A DNA stretch of 64,000 nt, taken from the NCBI GenBank assembly GCA_006384855.1, contig VCJN01001183.1, positions 124,001 to 188,000 on the forward strand, given 5' to 3'. This DNA is from Tetraselmis striata (lineage: Eukaryota > Chlorophyta > Chlorodendrophyceae > Chlorodendrales > Chlorodendraceae). Position numbers and translations under genes: made by a program. The notes under the pieces are model-generated. The model was not told where the DNA came from and ran no database searches. It saw only the letters and a list, made by a program, of their open reading frames with translations. Shown piece after piece: positions 11,473 to 21,401 of this stretch (within the stretch, counting starts at the first letter, position 1; every line of letters begins with the position of its first letter).

Positions 11473-12755
11473 ATGCGCGAGGCGTGGGGCCGCCTCCAAG
11501 CGGCTACTGCTGGCCATCTCGGCGACGCAGATGCACGCCAGATGGAGCGGGAAGTGGAGGCTGCGTCGGGCTCGCAAAAGGAGCTGACGGCATTTCTAGA
11601 CCAGGCCAACAACTCCCGGCTTCGAAATGAGGTGTGCGCTCTCCCTGCCACATGTAGGGAACGAATCTTGTTCAACCAGCTCGACGCGGCGTCAGGCATG
11701 TGGACAGTGGCCATCCCCACCGCGCGGACAGCCATGACTCCGCATGAGCTGCGGGAGGTCGCTGCCGGGTACTTCTTTCTGCCTAGCCCGTGCTTGGCCC
11801 CGGTGGTTGGGTGCCAAATTATTCTGCCCTCGACGGAGCACAACCCCGTCATTGTTGATCTATACGGCGACGCGCTCATGAACCTCCCGGCGCCTGGAGA
11901 CGCTCACTGGCGTGTACAGCACGACGCTATCGCAGATGCCTTCCGCGATCACTGTGTTCACGACCTAGGTATCGCGGTACGGCGGGAGGTGGATGACTTG
12001 TTCCAGCAGGCAGTGCCTCTCGGCAACACCGTACCCCGGGATGAACTCAAGGACCTAGTGCCGGACGCAGAGCTCTCCCTTCCGGCGTTCAACGTCGTGA
12101 CCGGGAGCTATGATCCCCGGAGCTTGAAGTCCACGCTGCTAGAGTTCAAGACTATGCGGTACGGGGTCAAGTACACTTCAGTGCCCCGGGCCACAGCTGT
12201 GGATCGGTTTGAGCGCTCCCTGTTGGGCGACATACAACGAGGGTTGGCTGCGCGGGACGCGGCGTGGCACAACACAGAGCCCGGACAGAAGGGTCCTCTT
12301 CGAGACATCCTGGATATGTCGGAGTACACGGGCATGGTCTTCGGCACAGTGGGTGAGGTGAGCAAGGGGGTGCACCGCACAGTGCGTGGTATCGCATGCT
12401 TGGCTGCGGACCGGGGTGCCCTCTCATCGTGGGGCACTCGGTGCATCACCCGGGCTCACCAGGAGGCCTTGCTCGCAAGAGATTTCCTCGGGGTCCTGAG
12501 CTTGGTGGCCGCTCGAGAGCGTGCTCGCTGCCTCATCAGACGGCGCAGATTCGTCTCCCATCCCGTTGCTGAAGCTGCAGAGCACGTCCGAGGATCACCT
12601 ACACACACACGTGCTCGCGTGGCCCGGACTCTGAACCGTGTGCGCATCACTCATCCATCCCGCCTTATGCGGGATGCGGGCCGTGTTTAGGCGGCTTGCT
12701 GTGTTGATTTTCTAATTCTGGGGAACTGCCCTTTTTGTAATTCACACCTGTAGTC
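11473..12755 (+). mobile_element. Retroelement ORF C-terminal part with 3-prime flank
   Basis: One open frame runs from 11473 to 12690 (405 aa). Its middle (VDLYGDALMNL, then RVQHDAIADAFRDH) resembles the degenerate CxxC/H-x-C region after the RT domain of algal and oomycete non-LTR-like elements. A tail with LLEFKTMRYG, GMVFGTVGEVS and GVHRTVRGIA follows. The RT palm itself is not visible upstream, so the element is 5-prime truncated although this frame is intact. The 3-prime end, CCCTTTTTGTAATTCACACC near 12728-12750, is shared with 7662-7955, 8005-8236 (inverted) and a short piece at 34975-35000. Family assignment rests on remembered patterns, not a search. Confidence 0.55.
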
Positions 12756-12990
12756 ACTAGCGACTACATCATCGAAACTGCCTCTGCTGTAAGGCTGTCG
12801 TCAGTGCCTCTGCTGTCGGAGCCCCCCCTTTCGTTTTGGAATACCACTTCCACACTGCAGCGTCGGAGTGCCACTACGAATCCCCCCCCCCCCCTCCTCC
12901 CCCCTGCAGCCCGACTCTCGAGCGACGCCGCCCCTATCAACCGGCCACCGCAACAGCCAGCTCCGCGCGACGGCGGCCGCCCAATTCACG

Positions 12991-15439
12991 ATGCTGCATG
13001 ACACCCTTAGCAGGCGCGCAGCCGCCCTGCTGCTGGCCACAGCCATATTGTGCAGTCTCCCAGGTGTCGAGAGCGCGTCTCGGCTTCCACGTCTTCTCAG
13101 GTGACTCAACCCGCCGCCCCGCACAGCGCCGCTGACACGAGCAGCAGCGCGGCATTCCGCACGCTGAAACGCTGCCCGAATGTAAGCAGCGCCACCAACA
13201 ATGACAACGCTGCGTTCCTGTCTCCTGGCTGATCAAATACTGTTGCTGCGCCTGCCAATACCACAGCTCGGAAGCAGCTCCCCGTGTAACGAGTGGCGAT
13301 GAAGTGACAGAGTTTCTGAATAATCGACCTCTGGTGGGCATTGTATCGCAGGTGGCCGCAGGCCCGCTCTGACTGAACAATGCCTCCGCTGTGTACATCC
13401 TGCAACCTTCCATTTCAATAGTTTAGCTTCATATACTATCATCATGTCCCCACCCACGGAGAGCGCGCTGACTCGTGGCTGTTGGCATGACCCGCTTTCA
13501 CTGCTTCAGGGAGCCCTCCTCCCCAACCAGTCATACATCGCCGCCTCATATGTGAAGTTCATTGAGGTTTGGCCGTGCCAACCCCCCTCCCGCGAGTCCT
13601 CATGTTGTCTGCTGCCAAGGGTGCCTCAGTCCACCTCTGCAACCTGGCTCATGCCCGCCATGCCTGCTTGTAGATGGCGGGCGGGCGCGCGGTGCCTTTC
13701 ACGCACGACATGACAGAGGACGAGATTACAGAGAGGTATCACAGCAGCGGCTGTCGAATGACGGCGCACCAACATCAGGCCCCAGGCCATGCCAGGGTGG
13801 CAGTCACCGGGGAGGTTATCCCCCCTGAGCCATCTCCCTGAACAAGCACGATATGGCCGCAGGTTCAACCAGGTCAACGGCATCCTGCTGCCTGGCGGCG
13901 GGGCAATCCTAGAGCCTGGCTATGGCTACTATGACGTGTCAGCCACGTTGCTCAGGCTGGCAATCGAGGCAAACGACCGCGGCGATTTCTTCCCGGTGAG
14001 ATCCTTACCGAACAGCACGTGATACGCCCGTCGGCCAGGTGGCAAGTGGCTAGTAAGCATGCCGCCCAGTGTCGCAGAGCTGACAGGCTGCCATTCCCGC
14101 CAGATTCTGGGCACCTGCCTGGGCTTTGAGTTCTTCACAGTGGCGATCAGCGGCAACACATCCATACTGGGCAAGTGCGTTCCGAGGGCCGCTGCTCAGA
14201 CCATCCCTCTTGGTGACATTGAAGCTCTCCATAACACATAACATATCAATCGGATACTGCGGCTGGCTGACATGGTGTTGCTGCACGCATGCCTCAGCTT
14301 TGACTCGGGCAACGTCGCCACGCGCCTGGAGTTCACAAGCGACGCCGCTTTGAGCCGGACATTCAGCACATTTCGACCCGAGTTGCTGCAGCTGATGACC
14401 ACGCAGCCGCTGACACAGGAGAATCACCAGTTTGCGATCAGCCCGCAGGTGTTCACAGGCGATGCCAAGCTGTCGCAGTTCTTCCAAGTGCTCAGCACCT
14501 CAAAGGACAAGCAGGGCGTGGAGTACGTGTCAAGCGTGGAGGCGAGGCAGGTGGGGCTGCTAGTGCCGGGCGCCATGCTGCCGCTCCGGCCCCGCTTCCT
14601 CTACACACACATGCAGGATGGTGTACCATGCACAAACTGACGGATGTATTGGACATGTCGTGTATGGCGCGGACACGGGGCTCAGTATCCAATCATCGCG
14701 ACGCAATGGCATGCCGAGAAGAACGCCTTTGAGTGGGCCTCCACGCAGCAGACGCCGCACTCCGCAGAGGCGGTGCGGCAGCGAGCAGCCCTTTCATGCC
14801 TTGCACACTTGCTGCATGGATATGCATCCCCCCCTCTCCCCCACCGCCCCCCTCTCCCCCTTTCCACATACGTACCTCAATGGGAGGCCTCTGTAGTGAC
14901 AGCGTTGAGATGTATGTCTGCAGGTGGAGGTCACCTTCTCGCTAGCAAGAAGCCTACTCAACATGGCGCGCAGAAACCTCCACAAGCCGGTGAGTAGGAC
15001 TCCGATGAATCGCTACGGGTCCTCCGTTTCTCACCGCCACTTTCGTGGGGTCATGCGCAGGATTTCATACCAAGGGGGATGAGGCGGGGGCTGGGCCATC
15101 ACTGATATGTGCTCCTTGGGTCTGCTATTGGGGTCACTGCCTCCTCACCTGACGCTGCCTCGCTGTGAATGTGTCGTGTGATATGTTGCTTCACCCTACC
15201 TGTACATGCAGAGAGATATCGAGTCTGAGCTGGACCTCTTGATCTACAACTACCCAGTGGTATATACTGGCCGTCAGGCAGCGACAGGGATGCCGGCACA
15301 GCAGCGCCTGGGAGCCGGCAGTGCGGCTACCCGTGCTGCAGATGGCATTCATCGCAACGCCGCTGAAGGTGTCCTGGAAGGCGGGTTCCTGCAGGTTTAC
15401 GTCTTCGATGACACCCGCCCGACAACTGATTATCGTTAA
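12991..15439 (+). CDS. GGH: Gamma-glutamyl hydrolase (folate polyglutamate hydrolase)
   Basis: Ten exons give about 383 aa with all phases consistent: 12991-13100, 13267-13351, 13510-13566, 13674-13735, 13863-13995, 14104-14174, 14298-14550, 14686-14772, 14924-14989, 15212-15439. The N-terminus (LSRRAAALLLATAILCSLPG) is a signal peptide. Landmarks are NNRPLVGIVSQ, LLPNQSYIAASYVKFIE, NGILLPGGGA, GTCLGFEFF with the nucleophile Cys, and TQWHAEKNAFEW with the catalytic His. The enzyme removes gamma-glutamates from folate polyglutamates; plant and animal members act in vacuole or lysosome, which fits the signal peptide. The C-terminal extension after about residue 330 (FLQVYVFDDTRPTTDYR end) is less conserved. 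A TGTAA motif follows 89 bp after the stop. Confidence 0.93.
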
Positions 15440-15527
15440 TTAAGATCTTGCTGCTTCCTTGAATGGCGGCATGCATGGCACAGTGATGCCAGTTCAACGT
15501 GACTCGGCGTGTCTATTATGAATGCAA

Positions 15528-15532
15528 TGTAA
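15528..15532 (+). terminator. Polyadenylation signal TGTAA of the gamma-glutamyl hydrolase gene
   Basis: TGTAA, the common green-algal poly(A) signal, occurs 89 bp after the stop codon on the coding strand. Position and strand fit; transcript ends were not seen. Confidence 0.5.
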
Positions 15533-15539
15533 CGATGCT

Positions 15540-16870
15540 GCACTTGTACCCGACATGAAGTGCGGTTCCCTACGCGACTATAGTATGAACACGTACGCTT
15601 GCTCTCAGAAAGTAATAATTTATTGTCTCCAAATATTCTTCGTTTTTGTCACGTATCCATGTAAATAACAAACGCTTCCAATATTACAATGTAATTAATG
15701 TAATCATAAAATAGACACAAGGGCAGAGGGCGTGTTTATTCGAGTGTTTTAGGTTTGAGCCGCATAGTTGGCCCGGACGAAAACAAGACGTCTCATGCAG
15801 CGCCGGCGTTTTGTCGTATTGCAGGGATGAGCGGAAACTTCGCCGGTGCTGGTGCCTGTGTATGATGTCAATGCATCTCCTCCTGCCAGCCTTGCTTTTT
15901 AGGGGTATAGGCAGTCCGTGATCTTGTACAAATTTGAAAATTCTTATTAATTTGTTCCTGCCTAGTCTTGGATGCTAAACCGGCTGGTTGTCTTCCTGTC
16001 CGGCTGCAAGAACCCGCATAGGGTCCACTACTTAAAGCGCGTAGCGTGCAGCTCTCTGAAGGCCAAGATCTTGTACAAGTGTGCTGTGTGCGCGCATGCA
16101 TACGTGCGCGCGCGCCTGTGTGTATGTGTGTGTCGTGTTTGTTTGTATCCATGTTTGCTGCGTGCACGTGTCTTTTCTTGTACATTTCGTCTATGTAATC
16201 CTGGCAATGCCTCAACGACAGTAGTTCTTATTCTTTTTGGTCCAATTGACGAAGCAATTAGAGTATGAGGCATAGCAAGGGTTTGGGTCACCCACAAGCG
16301 GATGTTGGGGGACAGTATTACGTCCGAGTCATATTAGTTACTAGCTAGCGTGTAGGTGGCAAAAAATGAAACGGCGGTGCCTGGCTGTGTTTTGCCACCC
16401 TTCTAGCGTTAGTTTTATCGGTACAGCAGCGATATGCTGGTCGCACTCGTATGTTCATGATGTAATATTAGCGCGAGTTTACAGAGAATAGAGTCTGCTT
16501 GATCGTCAAATACTGGCATATTGTGGAATATATGAGGAATAGGGCCCAAGTCTCTTACTAATCCTACCATATTAAATGCGGGGTGATGAGTCTGTGAGTC
16601 TGTACGTCGCTGACTGTATACAGGGACTCTAATTGATCCTTGCGGCTCTCTGGATTCCACACTCCTGCAACGGGTCTACGTGTAACGCGTACTAAAAACT
16701 AACAACACATTTGTATGGGTGTTTTTGTATGTAACTGTGTGTATCAATCATGTTCCGGTAAATATATCTAACCAGTCGGTCTTTCTAACGCTGCGCCCAA
16801 GCTATCACCATAACACCCACCAGTATCAGCGTGACACCGCTTCTTAGGCATTTCAGGGCCCATTTGAGTC
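15540..16870. other. Intergenic stretch, no gene recognised
   Basis: AT-richer sequence with short GT-rich runs near 16110-16150. No exon with family similarity or repeat structure was found. Confidence 0.4.
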
Positions 16871-16877
16871 GCGACGC

Positions 16878-17049
16878 ATAGCGGAGGCGGAAACGGGAGG
16901 GCGCTGCCTAAGGCAGCGAGCGAGAAAATGGCAGACGAGCTGCTAGTGGCTGTCCTAAGTAGCTCCCCGGCCGGGAGCGCAGGGCTCGCGGGCGATGGGG
17001 CAGCCCGTACTGAAACCCGATCATGGCACCGGTTGCCGAACCGGTTAGA
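16878..17049 (+). repeat. Dispersed repeat A/B, copy A, left part
   Basis: Closely matches 30388-30545: GCGGAGGCGG, GGCTGTCCTAAGTAGCTCCC and CGGGAGCGCAGGGCTCG are shared. The copy is interrupted at 17050 by the hAT element and continues at 18749. Confidence 0.7.
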
Positions 17050-17057
17050 ACCAGGCT

Positions 17058-18740
17058 TGGGCTGCAGTATCTATTGCACTGTAGCGTGCAGAAACTGCAA
17101 CATGCAGTTAAGCTACTACACTGCATCCTGCAGTACTTCCCGAAAACGGGCTGCAATGCAGTTACCCAAAGTGCCCCAAATCTCACTGGATAACGTTTGG
17201 ATGGCGCCCGCCAATGAGAATAAGCCATATGGCGACGGTTCCGGCGGTCGGAGCGCCGAGGATAGCACCGTACTCGCTCGTACCATCACACGTCGCCGCA
17301 TCGGGGCACAGACCAGTGGACCACACACACCAGCCGAACCTATCATCATTTCACCCTCACTCAGGCACCACTACCTGTCATCCTCTTCTCGTCACTCTTC
17401 GTCAATTATATGGAGGGAGACCAGTCTGCCGCGAAGCAGGGCGCAGCGACAATGGCGGACGAGGCGATGGCGGAAGACATCACCGCCGCCGCCGCGGCCA
17501 GCACTGCAACGGAGTTGTGCTCTTGATCAAAGCAAAACATATGTGGTATAACCCCTCCCCCCCCCCCCACACCTACACACACAACACACCTGCTAACTTT
17601 ACCTCTGCTTTACTGTTGGCTGACGTTTGCCGATTGCCGCCTGCTCCCTACCCGCAGACCATCAAAGTCAAAAAGATCACCACACGGCTGCAAAGTTGTG
17701 CCACCTGGACGAAGAAGTCTTCTAAGGGGTGGACATTGTACGCCGATGTGTGCGCCCGCTTTGGCAAGGCAGCGCGAACGTTCATCACCCCGATGAAAAC
17801 CAGGTTCACCAACGTATGCCCCTGTCTCTGCCTCTGCCCCAACTACTGCCCATCCTCCCGCCCCATCAATTACCTAACTTGTGTATGACCACCGACGTAC
17901 GTGCTTGTTAGTTTCACCTTTACGAAAAACAAGCATGCCGCTGCGCCGGGTATTTTCAGCTGCGGAGGCTGAGCTGCGCACCTTCCGTTGTTGCAACCTG
18001 CTCCCCAACATGACAAAGGACCCGTTGAGGTGGTGGAAGAATCATGCTTCTTCCTTCCCCCTTATCTCTGAAGTAACTAGGATTGCTTTTTGTGTGCCGG
18101 GCTCACAGACTGAGTGCGAGCGCGTGCTCTCTTGCTGGTCTTATCACCATGCACTTAAGAAATAGAGTGAACCTGGATAACATGGGTGCCTGCGTCTTCG
18201 TTCTGAAGAACTTGGACTTGGATGCCAAGGTCAGGGAGCTACTGGCGTCGTACCACGGGGAGGCTGCTTTCAGCGCCGTGGCGGCGGATTTACTCAAGCC
18301 ATGCGGAGAGGATTGGCTGGCCAGCCAGGGGGCAAGGGGGAGGCCGACCGCATTCAATGGGAAGCGGAGGAGTTCATGCTGGAGCAGTATGGAGCCGAGC
18401 CAGCGGATGAGGAGGCGGGGGATTATAGGAGTTTTTATGCCATCTATATGTTTTTTACGCGTGTTTCACTACGCATGCGTTGGGACATCATCTGTAGTGG
18501 ACACACACAAATGTACACACAGTGGGCCTTTCCCCTATGTAGGCAATTTAATGATACATTACAACTTCCACCACGATTGCTGCCCCTCTGCATCCGAAAT
18601 GGCTGCCCCTTTGCCCTTCACTGTCCCGCCCTTCCCTATAATCATCAGTTTCAGTGCTACTGCAGCTTGCACTGCAGCCTGCAATGCGGCCTGCAATACT
18701 GCACTGCGGCCTGCAGTACTGGAAGGTGGGCTGCAGCCCA
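17058..18740 (+). mobile_element. hAT-type DNA transposon (degenerate)
   Basis: The element starts TGGGCTGCAG and ends CTGCAGCCCA, a perfect 10-bp terminal inverted repeat. CTGCAG/CTGCAGTAC-like subterminal motifs cluster at both ends. The flanking 8-mers ACCAGGCT and ACCATGAT match at 6 of 8 positions, fitting an old 8-bp hAT target duplication. The interior encodes transposase pieces. The element splits a dispersed repeat that is uninterrupted at 30388-31475. Confidence 0.7.
17410..18420 (+). pseudogene. hAT transposase remnant
   Basis: An Ala-rich N-terminus begins at 17410 (MEGDQSAAKQGA). An exon-like piece at about 17660-17813 has ITPMKTRF, equivalent to the hAT VKTRWNST region. From 17937 comes the C-terminal dimerisation region: DPLRWWKNHASSFPLIS, then VPGSQTECERVLS. 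The frame breaks near 18131, after which another frame supplies AGLITMHLRNRVNLDNMG and FVLKNLD, the rest of the same domain. Most of the RNase-H-like catalytic core between is missing. One frameshift plus the lost core make it non-functional. Confidence 0.65.
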
Positions 18741-18748
18741 ACCATGAT

Positions 18749-19680
18749 GAAAACCACTAACAAACCGTACGGGTCGCACTAGGACAGTCAAATTGATAGG
18801 AAACCCCATTAAACACGTTTAGATCATTTCAACATGCGATGGAGTTTGGTAGATTTTGCCAGTTTATCCGCGGTCCGTTTACGGCTGTGAGCTTGGGCGG
18901 TCGGCAGGCGTGCGGACATGGCGAAGGCGGACGATGTCTAGTTGAGTTGAAGGGGTCTCGCGCCGAGAGGTTAGGAACCTTAATCGAGGCGCAGGCGCAT
19001 TATCGACGCGGATGGGAGATGTTGGCGGCGCGAACGCCGGCGCGACATAGGCCGGACGAGTCGCTGAATTAAGGCGCCGTCTCTCGACGGTGCCCTACAA
19101 CATTTGCCGCGCGCCGTGACTGCGTGCGGCCACGAGCCGGAATTGCATGCCAGTAGGAGCGGCCAAGCTTGGCGACGAGTGCCCAGCAGGGGAGCAGTGG
19201 CACATGCACCAAGAGGACGAGTAGCGCTACCGCTGCGCGCATATGAGCGCACGAGCGCGCCGCGTACAGCCAAGTGAAGTAATGGTACGTTGAACGCGAC
19301 GCGATGGCAAGTTGTTAATAACCCTGCACATGTACTTGCGATGCACATTACGAAGGTTGTACACGCAACCCCGCGCGATGACAGTGGTGTGAGGCCGCTG
19401 CCATCTCCACGGCGGTCGTCTTGCCGACTCACGTTAAGGGCGGCGCGTGAAGCGCACAACGCTTTGGGGCGCGGGAACGTGGGGCCCAGTGTGGTCGTGC
19501 CGTACCGGCTCTTAAGTGTGTGGAGGTCGGTTGTCGGCGATGTCGTAGGACCCACCGACTCGGTAAGCTGTCGCCGCGGGTCTTGCTTCGCGGAGTGCGG
19601 TGAGGCGGCTGCCGCTGCGGCACCGCCAGCTACGGCTGCCAACCACTTCACAAGTCGCAGGCCTATGTTGACGCCACGAA
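18749..19680 (+). repeat. Dispersed repeat A/B, copy A, right part
   Basis: Matches 30575-31475 for about 900 bp: CCGTACGGGTCGCA, GGAAACCCCAT, TAGATCATTTCAA, GCGCCGAGAGGTTAGGAACCT and CGGTAAG..TGT..GCGGGTC near the end. The two copies diverge after TGACGCCACGAAA. Minus-strand open frames of 144-223 aa run through both copies but share little sequence, so coding is doubtful. Confidence 0.7.
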
Positions 19681-19682
19681 AA

Positions 19683-20100
19683 AAATTTGAATTGAAATTG
19701 ACTACAACATGCTAGTCTGATGCTCTCCACCGCCCAGACTGAGTCGCTCTTAGGGCCTGCCATCTCTAACCATAGTAGGGACACAGATGTGTATTACAGC
19801 TCCGGCTACCAGCCTTCCTCTTATGTTTCCATCCCCGCCTCCTTCCGTCGCAGCCTTGGGCCGCCCCTCATATATGTTGTCTCCGACTTCGCGGCATCTC
19901 CGTTTTCCGCGCCCAGTTCATTACAGAGCCCTAGGCATCGGATTCCTCTAGGTTTTTGGCCTCTATGTGCAATTGAAATTGAAATTGATTCACAACGTGC
20001 TGACTTGCTGCTCTCCACAGCCCAAGCCGAGTTGCTTTTGGGACATGCTTTATCCAACCGCTGTGGGAACCCTAGGGATTACGGATGCAGCTTCCGGCCT
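19683..20100 (+). repeat. AATTGAAATTGA repeat family, two tandem copies
   Basis: Copies begin at about 19683 and 19968 with AATTGAAATTGA(A)TT, followed by ACAACNTGCT, CTCTCCAC.GCCCA, GAGT.GCT and a run near CCAACC/CTAACC. Related copies lie at 29585-29720 (+) and about 41060-41165 (-). No ORF is visible; each copy may be a terminal piece of a larger element. Confidence 0.5.
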
Positions 20101-20204
20101 TCCTCCTTATCGCCCGCGCCCCTCCTCCTTCCATGCCGCTTGGTATTGTTCCCCCCTGCCGTGGCGGGGGTGTCGAGTACGGTGGTCTGCGGAAAGCGTG
20201 TGTG

Positions 20205-20795
20205 TTAACGGTGGGTGTGCGTGCGGGGTGTGTGGGAGGTACTGACGTTGGACATGGCAGGTTTGAGGGGCTGTCGGGATATACGGAGGAGAGTATGTAG
20301 CCATCCGATTGAGTGTCGTTGGAGTTTCCTACAGAGGCGGATTGCAGCGGCGCTGGGAGGCGGAGGGGGTTTGTCCGGGGGTTGCTTCTTGGGGCGGAGG
20401 ACCGAGAGGCTATGGATGGCTTCTAGTGTGAGTTTTTGCATGGTGCCGCTGCGGCTGAGGGTGACGGGAATGATTTCAATCGGACACTGCCATCCTTGTT
20501 GACGTAGGGCGCTCACCATGTGTTGGTATTTTTCGCGGATGAGAGCGTGCACGGTGGCATGATTGAGATCAGTACAATATTTGAATTCGATTATCTGTAT
20601 CATTTGGATTGCTCTAGGATCGGTGCTGGGAGATATGGTTTCGGTGGCCGGGTCCCTGTCGAATCCGACGATGCGTACTGCGTCCGGCTTACAGTGTTTA
20701 GGGCGGAGGTGAGGGGGTAGCATGGTCGTGGGGAGCAGGGTGGGTGCTTGGGCGGCACAGGGACCTTCGGTTTCCCCTTCTTGGGCGTCCGCCAC
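20205..20795 (-). pseudogene. Retroelement C-terminal domain fragment
   Basis: A 196-aa minus-strand frame contains PPHLRPKHCKPDAVRI, IIEFKYCTDLN, QHMVSALRQQGW and a helical tail with KLQRHSIGWLHTLL. This arrangement is typical of the C-terminal endonuclease-like region in algal non-LTR-type elements. Neither an RT domain nor a plausible start is found next to it, so I treat it as a truncated copy. Confidence 0.55.
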
Positions 20796-21359
20796 TGTGA
20801 GATTCAGATGTGACGTAAATGTGCCCTACTGGTGACGAACGACGACATACGGGGACGATACGGGACGGACGAGGGACGTGGATTTCATACCCAGTAGCGA
20901 CGACTATCGCGGGCGACCTGTAAAGTACTATATGAATTTCTCGTTTCCATAATTTCATCAAATTGACATGCGCACGCGGGCTCGCGTGTCGCCCGCCGAC
21001 ACGGAGCACCCGGGCTAAGTACAGGCGGATGTACGCACTCATTGCACATCGCCGCACATCGCTGACCGCACATCGCTGACCGCTGACCCCGCGGTGTGCC
21101 GCGATGTGCGGCACGACGGGCGGAGGTGTGGGCGGATGTAGGTGGTACGGTAGGTGGTAGGCGGTAGGTGGTGTTCGTAGGTGCGCGTTTTAATGCAGCC
21201 GCCCTAACTGCTGATGATTGTGTAACGCCCCAGCACGCGCGTGAAGTACGGGGTCGCCTCACGGTCACCGCCGCTCACCGTTGAATCAAGCGCGGACAGC
21301 CGCGCACTCGCATCTGTGTTGCCTGCCGGTGGTGGGTTACATCCACCCCAACTCTCAAC

Positions 21360-21378
21360 CCCCCCCCCCCCCCCCCCA
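21360..21378. repeat. Poly-C tract
   Basis: About 19 consecutive C, just upstream of the first exon-like segment of the TNP2-like gene. Confidence 0.9.
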
Positions 21379-21401
21379 CCCCCTCGCGCGCGGCAGCAGG
21401 C

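Noticed and set aside
12108..12449. 113-aa minus ORF
   Set aside because: Antisense shadow of the retroelement ORF.
18980..19651. 223-aa minus ORF in repeat A
   Set aside because: The equivalent frame in copy B is shorter and diverges in sequence, so it is not evidently maintained as a protein.
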